Shown: one piece after another, positions 8,016 to 13,991 of the stretch
How the letters are laid out: every line of letters begins with the position of its first letter
Numbering within the stretch: position 1 is the stretch's first letter
The notes under the pieces: model-generated
The model's database searches: none
What the model saw: only the letters and a program-made list of their open reading frames with translations
Told to the model about the DNA's origin: nothing
Program-made: the position numbers and the translations under genes
DNA from: Syntrophomonadaceae bacterium
GTDB lineage: Bacteria; Bacillota; Syntrophomonadia; Syntrophomonadales; Syntrophomonadaceae
Length of the DNA: 14,598 bases
Reading direction: 5' to 3'
NCBI GenBank assembly: GCA_028686565.1
Contig: JAQUBU010000032.1
Location: 1-14,598 of the forward strand

Positions 8016-8286
8016 TTGCTCCTGAAAAACTCAGATTATGGTGTGTGGGTGTGCATAAATATACTTGCAACCAATCTCCGCATGGGAAACATCAACTGCT
8101 TGTCGATTAGCTTCAGTGGTACAGGGCTAATTTACATCCTTGTTCAGTAGCCCCTCTCGCCCCGTCCGTGGGGCTCGCCCCCTTCCGCCAATCGCCTTCG
8201 CAGGATGTTTCTACCATGCTTCGCCAACAGTTACCAGTATATTTATGCACACCCTTAAGATGTTTTTGTAGTTTTTCAGGGGGAAC
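8015..8286. mobile_element. 272-bp foldback (MITE-like) element with TACTTA target duplication
   Basis: The two ends are long imperfect inverted repeats. GTTGCTCCTGAAAAACT at 8015-8031 is mirrored by the complement of 8270-8286. After exactly 15 unmatched bases on each side, GGGTGTGCATAAATATACT (8047-8065) is mirrored perfectly at 8236-8254. Similarity continues inward through CATGGG/AAACATC (8080-8093 region) and CGATTAGCTTCAG-like blocks towards a central GC-rich hairpin (GCCCC...GGGGC). TACTTA flanks both sides (8009-8014 and 8287-8292), as expected of a target-site duplication. There is no open reading frame of useful length, so it would need a transposase in trans. If transcribed it would form one long hairpin. 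Removing the element and one TACTTA restores gpr with a TAA stop at the same codon, strong internal support for the insertion model. Confidence 0.85.
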
Positions 8287-8320
8287 TACTTAAAGGTTAT
8301 TTGTTCTATATATAATGAAA

Positions 8321-8348
8321 ACAAGCGGATATAACTTCATCCGCTTGT
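8321..8348 (-). terminator. Intergenic terminator between gpr and SASP
   Basis: ACAAGCGGAT (8321-8330) and ATCCGCTTGT (8339-8348) form a perfect 10-base-pair stem with an 8-base loop. On the minus strand the stem is followed by TTTTC, so it best serves the SASP gene, which ends about 30 bases upstream of it. It may also slow transcripts coming out of gpr. Before the element at 8015 inserted, it would have been about 40 bases beyond the gpr stop. Confidence 0.75.
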
Positions 8349-8380
8349 CTACGTTAGTGTATTATTTTATGGAGATTATA

Positions 8381-8584
8381 TTATTTCATGGTTCCGGCTT
8401 GGTTTTGCTGGTAGGAATAGATCATCTTCTTAACCATCTGCCCACCAATGCTGCCGGCCTGCTGTGAAGTTAGATCGCCATTATAACCTTGCTTTAAGTT
8501 AACACCAACGTCTTTTGCAGCTTCATACTTAAATTGATCCATTGCTGCTTTAGCCTGGGGAACTAATATATTGTTTCTTGCCAT
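8381..8584 (-). CDS. Alpha/beta-type small acid-soluble spore protein
   Basis: SASPs coat and protect DNA in the dormant spore and are digested by GPR at germination. The 67-residue product has the two family blocks: MDQFKYEAAKDVGVNL (residues 15-30), holding the GPR cleavage region, and GYNGDLTSQQAGSIGGQMV (residues 33-51). Cleavage is expected after Glu21. The usual residue after Glu is Ile, Phe, Val or Leu; here it is Ala. The start was moved to the second in-frame ATG (8584) because AGGAGG lies 9 bases before it and only 3 bases before the first ATG (8590). The gene converges on gpr and lies downstream of a related 40-codon gene on the same strand. Forespore (sigma-G) transcription is expected. 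Confidence 0.95.
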   Translation of the reverse strand: MARNNILVPQAKAAMDQFKYEAAKDVGVNLKQGYNGDLTSQQAGSIGGQMVKKMIYSYQQNQAGTMK

Positions 8585-8613
8585 TTGCATTCACCTCCTT
8601 TGTTTAATGTAAT

Positions 8614-8644
8614 CTTATTGTTTCCCCAAGCAAAACTAATATGC
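8614..8644 (-). promoter_or_regulatory. Possible forespore promoter of the SASP gene
   Basis: Reading the minus strand, GCATA (8644-8640) and CAATAAG (8620-8614) resemble the -35 and -10 elements used by sigma-G and sigma-F, separated by 19 bases, which is slightly long. It would start transcription about 20-25 bases before the SASP start codon. This is a weak match offered only because SASP genes are normally sigma-G dependent. Confidence 0.3.
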
Positions 8645-8655
8645 TAGAAGTATTT

Positions 8656-8778
8656 TCAAGACTTATTAATATTTTTCTTTGGTTTTAAACTCTTTTTACT
8701 GACGATTCCCATTTCCTGACCTATCTCAAATTTTATCCGGTCTAATTCTTGATTTGGCACTGTTTTCTTTTTCTCCAT
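8656..8778 (-). CDS. 40-residue SASP-like mini-protein
   Basis: A short reading frame of 40 codons, starting with ATG at 8778 preceded by AAGGAGG at 7 bases, a textbook ribosome binding site. The translation begins MEKKKTVPNQELDRIKFEIG and continues QEMGIVSKKSLKPKKNINKS; it is strongly basic at both ends. Residues 13-25 align with the first half of the SASP just downstream through the pattern D-x-x-K-(Y/F)-E-x-x-x-(D/E)-x-G-(V/I), which contains the GPR cleavage site (here Glu18-Ile19). The second SASP block (GYNGDLTSQQAGSIGG) is absent, replaced by a Lys-rich tail. It could be a true half-length spore protein or the decayed copy of a duplicated SASP. The good ribosome binding site and uninterrupted frame favour a real gene. 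Similar short spore proteins may exist that I do not recognise by name. Confidence 0.6.
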   Translation of the reverse strand: MEKKKTVPNQELDRIKFEIGQEMGIVSKKSLKPKKNINKS

Positions 8779-8816
8779 CAAATTGCCTCCTTTTAAAAAA
8801 ATACTGTAGTATTAGG

Positions 8817-8901
8817 TGACACAAGGGGACGTTTTTGGTGTGTCATTAAAAATGACACACCAAAAACGTCCCCTTGTGTCATGTCACGTCCCCTTGTGTC
8901 A
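8817..8901. repeat. Dispersed-repeat hairpin, 31-bp perfect arms
   Basis: Bases 8817-8847 are repeated in perfect inverted orientation at 8851-8881, with only AAA between them. The arm begins TGACACAAGGGGACG and ends GTGTGTCATT. A further 16-base copy of the outer part (ACGTCCCCTTGTGTCA) follows at 8886-8901, exactly 20 bases after the matching 8866-8881, and CGTCCCTGAC at 8906-8915 looks like another fragment. GGGGACG/GTGTCA modules of this kind are widespread in clostridial genomes, and I recall them near IS200-like (REP-associated) transposases, though none is in the window. The repeat ends directly at the fakA stop codon, so it would form a very stable hairpin at the 3' end of that transcript. 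Confidence 0.85.
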
Positions 8902-8915
8902 CACCCGTCCCTGAC

Positions 8916-10547
8916 TTATTCCACTGATATTAAATAGCTGTAATGCGGTTGACCTCCATAATGCATATCCAGTTCAGAATCCGGAGCCATTTCCTGAATC
9001 TTTTCTCCCAGCTCGCTAGCTTCATTTTCATTAATATCCTGGCCATATACTATGGTAATTAACTGGCTGTTATTATCTATCATTTTCTGGATAAGCTTTT
9101 CAACTGCTTGCGCCGGGTTTGCAGCACTAACAGTAATATTATCTCCAAGAATACCTATAGTATCTCCCATTTTTATTTCCAGACCATTAATAGATGAGTC
9201 CCGCACTGCATAAGTGACCTCAGCATATTTTACCTGTTCTATCTCTGCTGACATGGCAGCACTGACCACTTCAATATCTCCATCAGGATTAAAGGCGATT
9301 AGTGCAGTTATAGCCTGCATCACAGATCTGCTTGGAACTATTTCTACCACTTTATCATATAGCTGTTTAACCTGGAGTGCCGTCATAATTATGTTACTAT
9401 TATTTGGTAAAATTATTATTGATTGGGCATCAACTTCTTTACAAGCATTAAGCAAGTCTTCGGTACTCGGGTTCATGGTCTGTCCACCCTCAACAATAAC
9501 ATTGACACCCAGACTCTTTAATATTTTTATAATACCATCACCCGCGCCAACTGCAACGAGTCCAATTTTAGCAAGGGGTTCAGTCATCTCAGGCTGATTT
9601 TCCTCCCAATTGTTGATGTGATTATGTATTTCTTCCTGCATATTATTTATTTTAATATCGCTGAGGTTCCCCCACTGTAAGCAGCTTTCCAAAACCTTAC
9701 CGGGATGATTGGAGTGAATATGTACTTTAATCAGTTCATCATCACCAACAACAAGCATGGAATCTCCTAATGGGGCGAGGTGATCCTTGATGTCTTTAAC
9801 GTCAAGCTTCATCCCTTTTATAAGTACTTCAGTGCAATATTGAAATTCAATTTGCAGCTTCGAATCGGATTTTTTATTTATTAAAGAAGTTGGGGAAAGA
9901 TCCCGGTAATCATCAAGCAGTATATCTTTTTCTTCAATTAAACCTTCCAGGGCACCTTCCAAAAAAAACAGCAGCCCTTGTCCCCCGGCATCAACAACCC
10001 CGGCTTCTTTCAATATAGGCAACATTGCAGGGGTCCTGGCCAATGTAGTATAACCTGCTTGAATTCCTGCCATGAGCGTACTTACTATATCCTTCTTCTT
10101 TTTAGCTTCAATTTCACAGGCACGGGCTATTTCTCTGATAACGGTCAAAATGGTGCCTTCTATAGGCTTCATAACAGCTTCATAAGCAGTTTCCGACCCG
10201 CTGCGCAAAGCTAGCGCCAAATCAATAGCATCTGCCTGTTCCTTCCCCTCCATGGTACGAGCAAAGCCTCTAAATACCTGAGACAATATTACTCCCGAAT
10301 TTCCCCGGGCTCCCATTAAAGAACCCATTGAAATAGCTTTAGCTGCTTTGCCCAATGAACTTCCATAATTCTTCTCGCCTTCTTTCACCGCGGATAAAAG
10401 GGTCAAATACATATTGGTTCCAGTATCGCCGTCTGGAACCGGAAATACATTGAGCAAATCAACACTATCGCGATTATGTTCCAATTTAATGCATCCATAT
10501 TTTACCATTCTAACAAAGTCATTGCCGTTAATATAAGTCAAACTCAA
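8916..10547 (-). CDS. fakA: Fatty acid kinase catalytic subunit FakA (YloV, DAK2 domain)
   Basis: FakA transfers phosphate from ATP to a fatty acid held by a separate FakB protein, feeding exogenous or recycled fatty acids into phospholipid synthesis. The 543-residue product has the family layout: an N-terminal DhaL/DAK2 kinase domain (about residues 8-205) with the metal-nucleotide motif NVFPVPDGDTGTNM (residues 33-46; Asp39 and Asp41), MGARGNSGVILSQ (78-90) and DAGGQGLLFFLEG (186-198). A middle domain follows with Cys238 and the HIH pair (His276, His278) that match the metal site described for FakA, then a C-terminal DegV-like/FakB-binding region. The start is TTG with AGGAGG 9 bases before it. 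It lies 13 bases downstream of the Gls24-like gene in the conserved yloU-yloV arrangement. No fakB is in the window. Confidence 0.93.
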   Translation of the reverse strand: MSLTYINGNDFVRMVKYGCIKLEHNRDSVDLLNVFPVPDGDTGTNMYLTLLSAVKEGEKNYGSSLGKAAKAISMGSLMGARGNSGVILSQVFRGFARTMEGKEQADAIDLALALRSGSETAYEAVMKPIEGTILTVIREIARACEIEAKKKKDIVSTLMAGIQAGYTTLARTPAMLPILKEAGVVDAGGQGLLFFLEGALEGLIEEKDILLDDYRDLSPTSLINKKSDSKLQIEFQYCTEVLIKGMKLDVKDIKDHLAPLGDSMLVVGDDELIKVHIHSNHPGKVLESCLQWGNLSDIKINNMQEEIHNHINNWEENQPEMTEPLAKIGLVAVGAGDGIIKILKSLGVNVIVEGGQTMNPSTEDLLNACKEVDAQSIIILPNNSNIIMTALQVKQLYDKVVEIVPSRSVMQAITALIAFNPDGDIEVVSAAMSAEIEQVKYAEVTYAVRDSSINGLEIKMGDTIGILGDNITVSAANPAQAVEKLIQKMIDNNSQLITIVYGQDINENEASELGEKIQEMAPDSELDMHYGGQPHYSYLISVE

Positions 10548-10560
10548 GTCGATAATCCTC

Positions 10561-10923
10561 CTATTTCCCTCTTAGAACTTTGACTCCCTTTACATTAACA
10601 TTAACTGCTGCAACGTGGAAACCCGTATTATTATTTACTACGTAGCTGACTTTTTGAATAACATTGCTGGCCACTTCATTAATTTTAATGCCGTAGCCAA
10701 CTATAACGTATACATCGATTACCAATCCTTCCTCGGTTAGACGCACATTTACTCCCTTGCGAACGGATTCTCTGCCCAGCATGCTGCTAAGGCCGGATTG
10801 TATGTCCTGTGACACCATGCCCACCAATCCGTAACAATCAATCGTTGCCAAACCTGCGATGGTTTCGATCACTTCCTTAGCCATATCAATATCACCCAAC
10901 TCAGTAGTTCTCAGTTTGTACAT
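10561..10923 (-). CDS. Asp23/Gls24 family envelope stress protein (YloU-like)
   Basis: A 120-residue protein of the Asp23/Gls24 (DUF322) family. It shows the typical start of the domain (IDMAKEVIETIAGLAT), the central YGLVGMVS, and the C-terminal NVIQKVSYVVNNNTGFHVAAVNVNVKGV. Such proteins are cytoplasmic and linked to envelope stress or to partner membrane proteins; the exact role of the YloU branch is not settled. AGGAGG lies 7 bases before the ATG at 10923. It is the first gene of a two-gene unit with fakA, and its divergence from rpmB repeats the order rpmB-yloU-yloV of Bacillus. That conserved pairing hints at a role related to FakA or membrane lipid state, which is inference. Confidence 0.92.
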   Translation of the reverse strand: MYKLRTTELGDIDMAKEVIETIAGLATIDCYGLVGMVSQDIQSGLSSMLGRESVRKGVNVRLTEEGLVIDVYVIVGYGIKINEVASNVIQKVSYVVNNNTGFHVAAVNVNVKGVKVLRGK

Positions 10924-10983
10924 GGCATTCCCTCCTATTCTACTATATGCATAATTCTACAACTTAATATTTATTCCTTCTTC

Positions 10984-11012
10984 TTGCCCTTTAGCCAGTC
11001 TTCTGGTACAAT
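10984..11012 (+). promoter_or_regulatory. Housekeeping promoter of rpmB
   Basis: TTGCCC (10984-10989) and TACAAT (11007-11012) are separated by 17 bases, and TGG precedes the -10, giving an extended -10 as well. Transcription would start near 11019, about 30 bases before the rpmB start. This is the clearest vegetative promoter in the window. Confidence 0.75.
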
Positions 11013-11047
11013 GTTTTAGTGCAATGCTTAAGAGAGGGGGCAAGAAA

Positions 11048-11236
11048 ATGGCCAAATGTGATATTTGCGGGAAAGGTATTAGCTTTGGCAAAAAGTACAG
11101 CCATTCCCATATTAGAACTAACCGGCAGTGGAAACCTAATGTACAACGGGTTAAAGCAATCGTTGACGGAACGCCAAAAAGAATTTATGTCTGTACTCGG
11201 TGTTTACGCTCCGGGAAAATTCAAAGAGCAATATAA
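11048..11236 (+). CDS. rpmB: 50S ribosomal protein L28
   Basis: L28 is a small protein of the large ribosomal subunit. The 62-residue product begins MAKCDICGKGISFG and has two Cys pairs (Cys4/Cys7 and Cys49/Cys52), so it is the zinc-binding (C+) form. HIRTNRQWKPNVQ is the conserved core segment. Although the frame extends upstream to 11024, the ATG at 11048 follows AGAGGGGG at about 7 bases and gives the family's normal N-terminus, so I chose it. The gene is transcribed alone, between a good promoter and a strong terminator. It is divergent from the yloU-like gene as in Bacillus. Confidence 0.97.
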   Translation: MAKCDICGKGISFGKKYSHSHIRTNRQWKPNVQRVKAIVDGTPKRIYVCTRCLRSGKIQRAI

Positions 11237-11243
11237 ACAAACC

Positions 11244-11271
11244 AGCCTTAGATAAAACTCTAAGGCTTTTT
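11244..11271 (+). terminator. rpmB rho-independent terminator
   Basis: AGCCTTAG (11244-11251) pairs perfectly with CTAAGGCT (11260-11267) around an 8-base loop and is followed by TTTTT and, after GC, another TTTTT. It starts 8 bases beyond the rpmB stop codon. Confidence 0.92.
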
Positions 11272-11289
11272 GCTTTTTAAGCATCGGAA

Positions 11290-11308
11290 GAAACTGTGCA
11301 GCAGTTTC
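11290..11308 (-). terminator. Possible hslO terminator hairpin
   Basis: GAAACTG (11290-11296) and CAGTTTC (11302-11308) form a 7-base-pair stem with a 5-base loop, 27 bases beyond the hslO stop on the minus strand. The run after it on that strand (TTCC) is too short for a strong intrinsic terminator, so the call is tentative. Confidence 0.3.
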
Positions 11309-11335
11309 AACAAGCCGCTGCAACGAGACGAGGGT

Positions 11336-12268
11336 TTAGAACCTGCCGCCTGTTTCGTGAATCTGACGGCTTAAAAAAGGGGTATCTTTTTGCTTCGTTA
11401 TGGCTTCTATCTCCTCAGGTTGATAATTATATATCTCATTACAAAAGTTACAGATTAACTCCAATTTACCTTCACTTCTATAAATATCGTATATCTCATC
11501 CATCGGGAAACCTGCTAGTACCATGGCCAATTTTTGACTATTACATGTACATTTGAAGGCCAGAGGTTGCTCCCCCACCACACTGTATGGTATTCCCTCA
11601 AAAATTTTCTGCAAAATTTCCTCCAATGCTGCATGGTTTTTCATTAGATCACTTATAGGCCCCAGCCTTAATATGTTAGCCTCTATTTGTTCCAACACCT
11701 GGTTTTCAGCTCCCGGCAGTGCCTGTACAAACAAACCGCCTGCTGCTCTAATACTGAGATCAGGGCTCACTAATACTCCCAGTGCTACCAGGGATGGAAT
11801 TTGTTCTGATTTTAGAAAATAACTGGCCAGATCCTCGGCGATTTCACCGCTTATCAGAGAAACTCGACCGGTAAAAGGTTGTTTTAATCCAATATCTTTT
11901 AGTACTTCCAAATAACCATCCTGCCCTACCAAATCTCCAACATTCAGCTTACCCGGAAGGTGTGAAGGCAAGTCAGCCTCAGGGTTGGATATAAGTCCCC
12001 GAACATTCCCCTGTGAATCAGCACTGGCAATTATAGCCCCGGCTGGTCCATTGCCATTTATTCTTATAGTTAAAACATCATTATCTCCCTTCAAGTCGCT
12101 CCCCATCAACAGAGCTGCAGTCAATACCCGGCCAAGGGCTGCCGATGCCGTAGCTGATGTATAGTGGCGGCTATGTGCTTCTTCAACTGCAGCAGTGGTA
12201 TGAGCTATAAAAACCCGCACTTGTTTATCATTATCCATTGCTTTTATAAGATAGTCTCTATTCATCAT
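11336..12268 (-). CDS. hslO: Redox-regulated chaperone Hsp33
   Basis: Hsp33 is a cytoplasmic holdase switched on by oxidation: four cysteines bind zinc when reduced and form disulfides under oxidative stress. The 310-residue product has the N-terminal domain with HTTAAVEEAHSRHYTSATAS and the core LTIRINGNGPAGAIIASADS. The zinc motif is Cys240-x-Cys242, 30 residues, then Cys273-x-x-Cys276 near the C-terminus, within the usual CxC-x(27-32)-CxxC range. About 34 residues follow the last Cys. Two ATGs are in tandem (12268, 12265) after GAGAGGA; the first is given. The gene is alone on its strand and has a likely promoter with a dyad over the -10 (12303-12335). In an anaerobe it would serve against oxygen exposure (inference). 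Confidence 0.96.
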   Translation of the reverse strand: MMNRDYLIKAMDNDKQVRVFIAHTTAAVEEAHSRHYTSATASAALGRVLTAALLMGSDLKGDNDVLTIRINGNGPAGAIIASADSQGNVRGLISNPEADLPSHLPGKLNVGDLVGQDGYLEVLKDIGLKQPFTGRVSLISGEIAEDLASYFLKSEQIPSLVALGVLVSPDLSIRAAGGLFVQALPGAENQVLEQIEANILRLGPISDLMKNHAALEEILQKIFEGIPYSVVGEQPLAFKCTCNSQKLAMVLAGFPMDEIYDIYRSEGKLELICNFCNEIYNYQPEEIEAITKQKDTPFLSRQIHETGGRF

Positions 12269-12302
12269 CTGGTTAATTCCTCTCTTAAGAGATCCTATGC
12301 TA

Positions 12303-12335
12303 AAGTATTATGAAATACTTCGCTGCCAAAATCAA
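12303..12335 (-). promoter_or_regulatory. hslO promoter with operator-like dyad
   Basis: On the minus strand TTGATT (12335-12330) and CATAAT (12312-12307) are spaced by 17 bases, a fair vegetative promoter about 35-40 bases before the hslO start. An inverted repeat, AAGTATT and AATACTT with a 4-base centre (12303-12320), covers the -10 box and could be an operator. It does not match the CIRCE element used by HrcA. Confidence 0.5.
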
Positions 12336-12522
12336 TATTTAGTAATTATCTTTATATCCATCAGTAGCTTACCCGAACCGTTCCCTCGGTAATACTCCCG
12401 GCCGTAAATAGTAAAAAAATAATTATTATATTCCTCAATATCCCATCAGTACGTTTCTTTAAAGATATTGGTGGATAGTCAACTATTTGTAAAATCATTC
12501 CCAGTCACTTAGACTTGTCCAT

Positions 12523-12605
12523 CTTACAGGCATTATAAGCGATTTGTATAATTATTCGTTATTAAACTACAATGGGTTTACCACTGGTGGTTACTGATAA
12601 TCAGT
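12523..12605 (+). promoter_or_regulatory. Promoter and two leader palindromes before the 3D-domain gene
   Basis: CTTACA (12523-12528) and TATAAT (12547-12552) are 18 bases apart and form a plausible promoter, with transcription starting near 12559. The roughly 80-base leader then contains two adjacent palindromes: ACCACTGGTGGT (12580-12591) and ACTGAT-A-ATCAGT (12593-12605). The rest of the 373-base gap back to hslO holds a hairpin at about 12370-12393 (TTACC...GGTAA), a short dyad ATAGTCAACTAT (12475-12486) and a repeated CATCAGTA (12359 and 12444 regions), but no gene. I looked for a cyclic-di-AMP (ydaO) or other known riboswitch and did not find its core motifs. Confidence 0.4.
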
Positions 12606-12641
12606 TCTTTCACAAATTAACACCTTAGGAAAGGAGTTACT

Positions 12642-13262
12642 ATGCTTTTCAAAAGACTAGTTACACAAATATTTATCGTAGCAATCCTTTTTACCGGGAT
12701 AATGGTATTAAATACCAATGAAGTATTGGCGGCTGATTCCAATCTTAGCTGGGGTTCCCGCTCAGATGCAGTTATCACCCTGCAAAAGAGCTTAAACAAC
12801 CAGGGATATTGGTGCGGCAATGTTGACGGTATCTTCGGAGCCAAGACCTATGCGGCAGTTGTAAAATATCAAAAATCGGCAGGAATACCAACTACCGGCA
12901 CCGTTGGACCCCTTACCCGCCAAGCTCTGGGACTGACATCTAATTCGCCGGACAGCACAACGGTTTCGCGCGGCGCAAGAACGCTGAGTATTGTAGCAAG
13001 CGGCTATTGTTCTTGTAATAAATGCAATTATCCTTACGGTGGACAACCCTCTTACTTAGGCTACCCTCTGGGCAAGGGCATTATAGCCGTTGATCCCAGG
13101 GTAATACCCATGGGCAGCAAGCTTTATGTAGAAGGCTACGGCAGCGGTATAGCTGCTGATCAAGGCAATGCAATAAAAGGCAACCGCATTGACCTGTGTT
13201 TCAGCAGTCACCAGGAAGCTTTAAACTGGGGTATCAAAACCGTAAAGGTCACAATTTACTAG
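12642..13262 (+). CDS. Secreted peptidoglycan-binding / 3D-domain protein
   Basis: A 206-residue exported protein likely to act on peptidoglycan. Residues 1-30 form a signal peptide (Lys/Arg at the start, hydrophobic FIVAILFTGIMVL, cleavage near VLA-A), with no lipobox. Residues about 38-96 are a peptidoglycan-binding type 1 repeat (SDAVITLQKSLNNQGYW...VDGIFGAKTYAAV). Residues about 113-206 are a 3D domain, named for its three aspartates, seen here as Asp151 (AVDPRVIPMGS), Asp173 (AADQG) and Asp184 (IDLCF); the fold is related to the MltA lytic transglycosylase barrel. The domain also has a Cys-rich insertion, YCSCNKC (residues 122-128), common in clostridial members. AAAGGAG lies 6 bases before the ATG. 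Similar proteins serve as cell-wall or spore-cortex hydrolases; which applies here cannot be told. It is a single-gene unit with its own terminator. Confidence 0.92.
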   Translation: MLFKRLVTQIFIVAILFTGIMVLNTNEVLAADSNLSWGSRSDAVITLQKSLNNQGYWCGNVDGIFGAKTYAAVVKYQKSAGIPTTGTVGPLTRQALGLTSNSPDSTTVSRGARTLSIVASGYCSCNKCNYPYGGQPSYLGYPLGKGIIAVDPRVIPMGSKLYVEGYGSGIAADQGNAIKGNRIDLCFSSHQEALNWGIKTVKVTIY

Positions 13263-13284
13263 ACATAACAATGTTTGCTTAATA

Positions 13285-13314
13285 AGCAGCTTGGAATTAC
13301 CAGGCTGCTTTTTT
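13285..13314 (+). terminator. Terminator of the 3D-domain gene
   Basis: AGCAGCTTGG (13285-13294) pairs with CCAGGCTGCT (13300-13309) with one G.T pair and a 5-base loop, followed directly by six T residues. It begins 22 bases beyond the stop codon. Confidence 0.92.
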
Positions 13315-13539
13315 AGTGATTTTTTTATTCAAATTATTAATGAAAGCTGCGCATTGCATTTCCTGTTGTCTCATACAGTTATTTACAAAAATTTCGCCTT
13401 GGCAAGAACTTCCTAGCTTGCTTTGCGCTTACTACATCGCTCAATGCTACCATCTGCCAGTATTGGGAAAGCATTATCTTTCCTGCCTAAATTCATAATT
13501 TAGATTAAGAACTCACCTTTCGTAGTTGCCATGCGACAT

Positions 13540-13991
13540 AACTAGTGTGCTTGTCTTTGCTATGAAACTAGTGTGCTTGTCTTTGCGAGCGCAGCGCGGC
13601 AATCTTCCCTCGTAATTGATTACGTAAATAAAAAACGTTCTGCGCTTTTCGTTTACCGTGGCGGGTTATTACCCGTTATAATTGCGAGCGGTAAAGAAGC
13701 AATCTAAAATGACTTGTCGATGGAAGATTGCCGCGCTGCGCTCGCAATGACAGGTTGGCGCTGCGCTCGCAATTTTCACGCGCAGGGCGCACCACAATAA
13801 ATGAATACTTTTTGCGTTTCATAGCAATGACAAGCACACTAGTTTCATAGCAATTAGTCATGCAGCAAAGCTGCACCACAATAAACGTAAAGCGTCAGAG
13901 CATTTTCATTTATTGACAATGACCGGGGAAGATTGCCGCGCTGCGTTCGCAATGACAGGTTGGCGCTGCGCTAGTTTCATAGCAATGACAT
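13540..13991. repeat. Patch of short dispersed repeats
   Basis: The 837-base gap between the 3D-domain gene and coaD has no credible gene. About 450 bases of it are interlaced repeats. A 46-base unit starting GGAAGATTGCCGCGCTGCG occurs twice in direct orientation (13722-13767 and 13927-13972) with a single C/T difference. Parts of it recur inverted at about 13583-13608 and degraded at 13681-13705. A second unit, CTAGTGTGCTTGTC followed by WTTGC, occurs at 13540-13560 and 13566-13586 and inverted at 13824-13844. TTTCATAGCAATGACA is found at 13817 and 13976. ACCACAATAAA is found at 13791 and 13875. The ATTGCGAGCG...GCAATC core belongs to a repeat type common in many bacterial genomes. Reading frames here (for example one giving SLRAQRGNL) are translated repeat. 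Confidence 0.8.

Noticed and set aside
8015..8286. CRISPR-like or tandem repeat array
   Set aside because: The repeats are inverted arms of one palindrome, not regularly spaced direct repeats; no cas genes nearby.
12360..12420. Possible riboswitch (CCCGAACCGT resembles part of the ydaO cyclic-di-AMP motif)
   Set aside because: The other conserved ydaO blocks are absent in the region on either strand; only a weak hairpin remains.
13316..13498. 60-codon plus-strand frame after the 3D-gene terminator
   Set aside because: It begins in the T-run of the terminator, lacks a ribosome binding site and has no recognisable domain.
13676..13879. 67-codon frame on the minus strand, containing SLRAQRGNL
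   Set aside because: It is a translation of the ATTGCGAGCG dispersed repeat, a common false gene.
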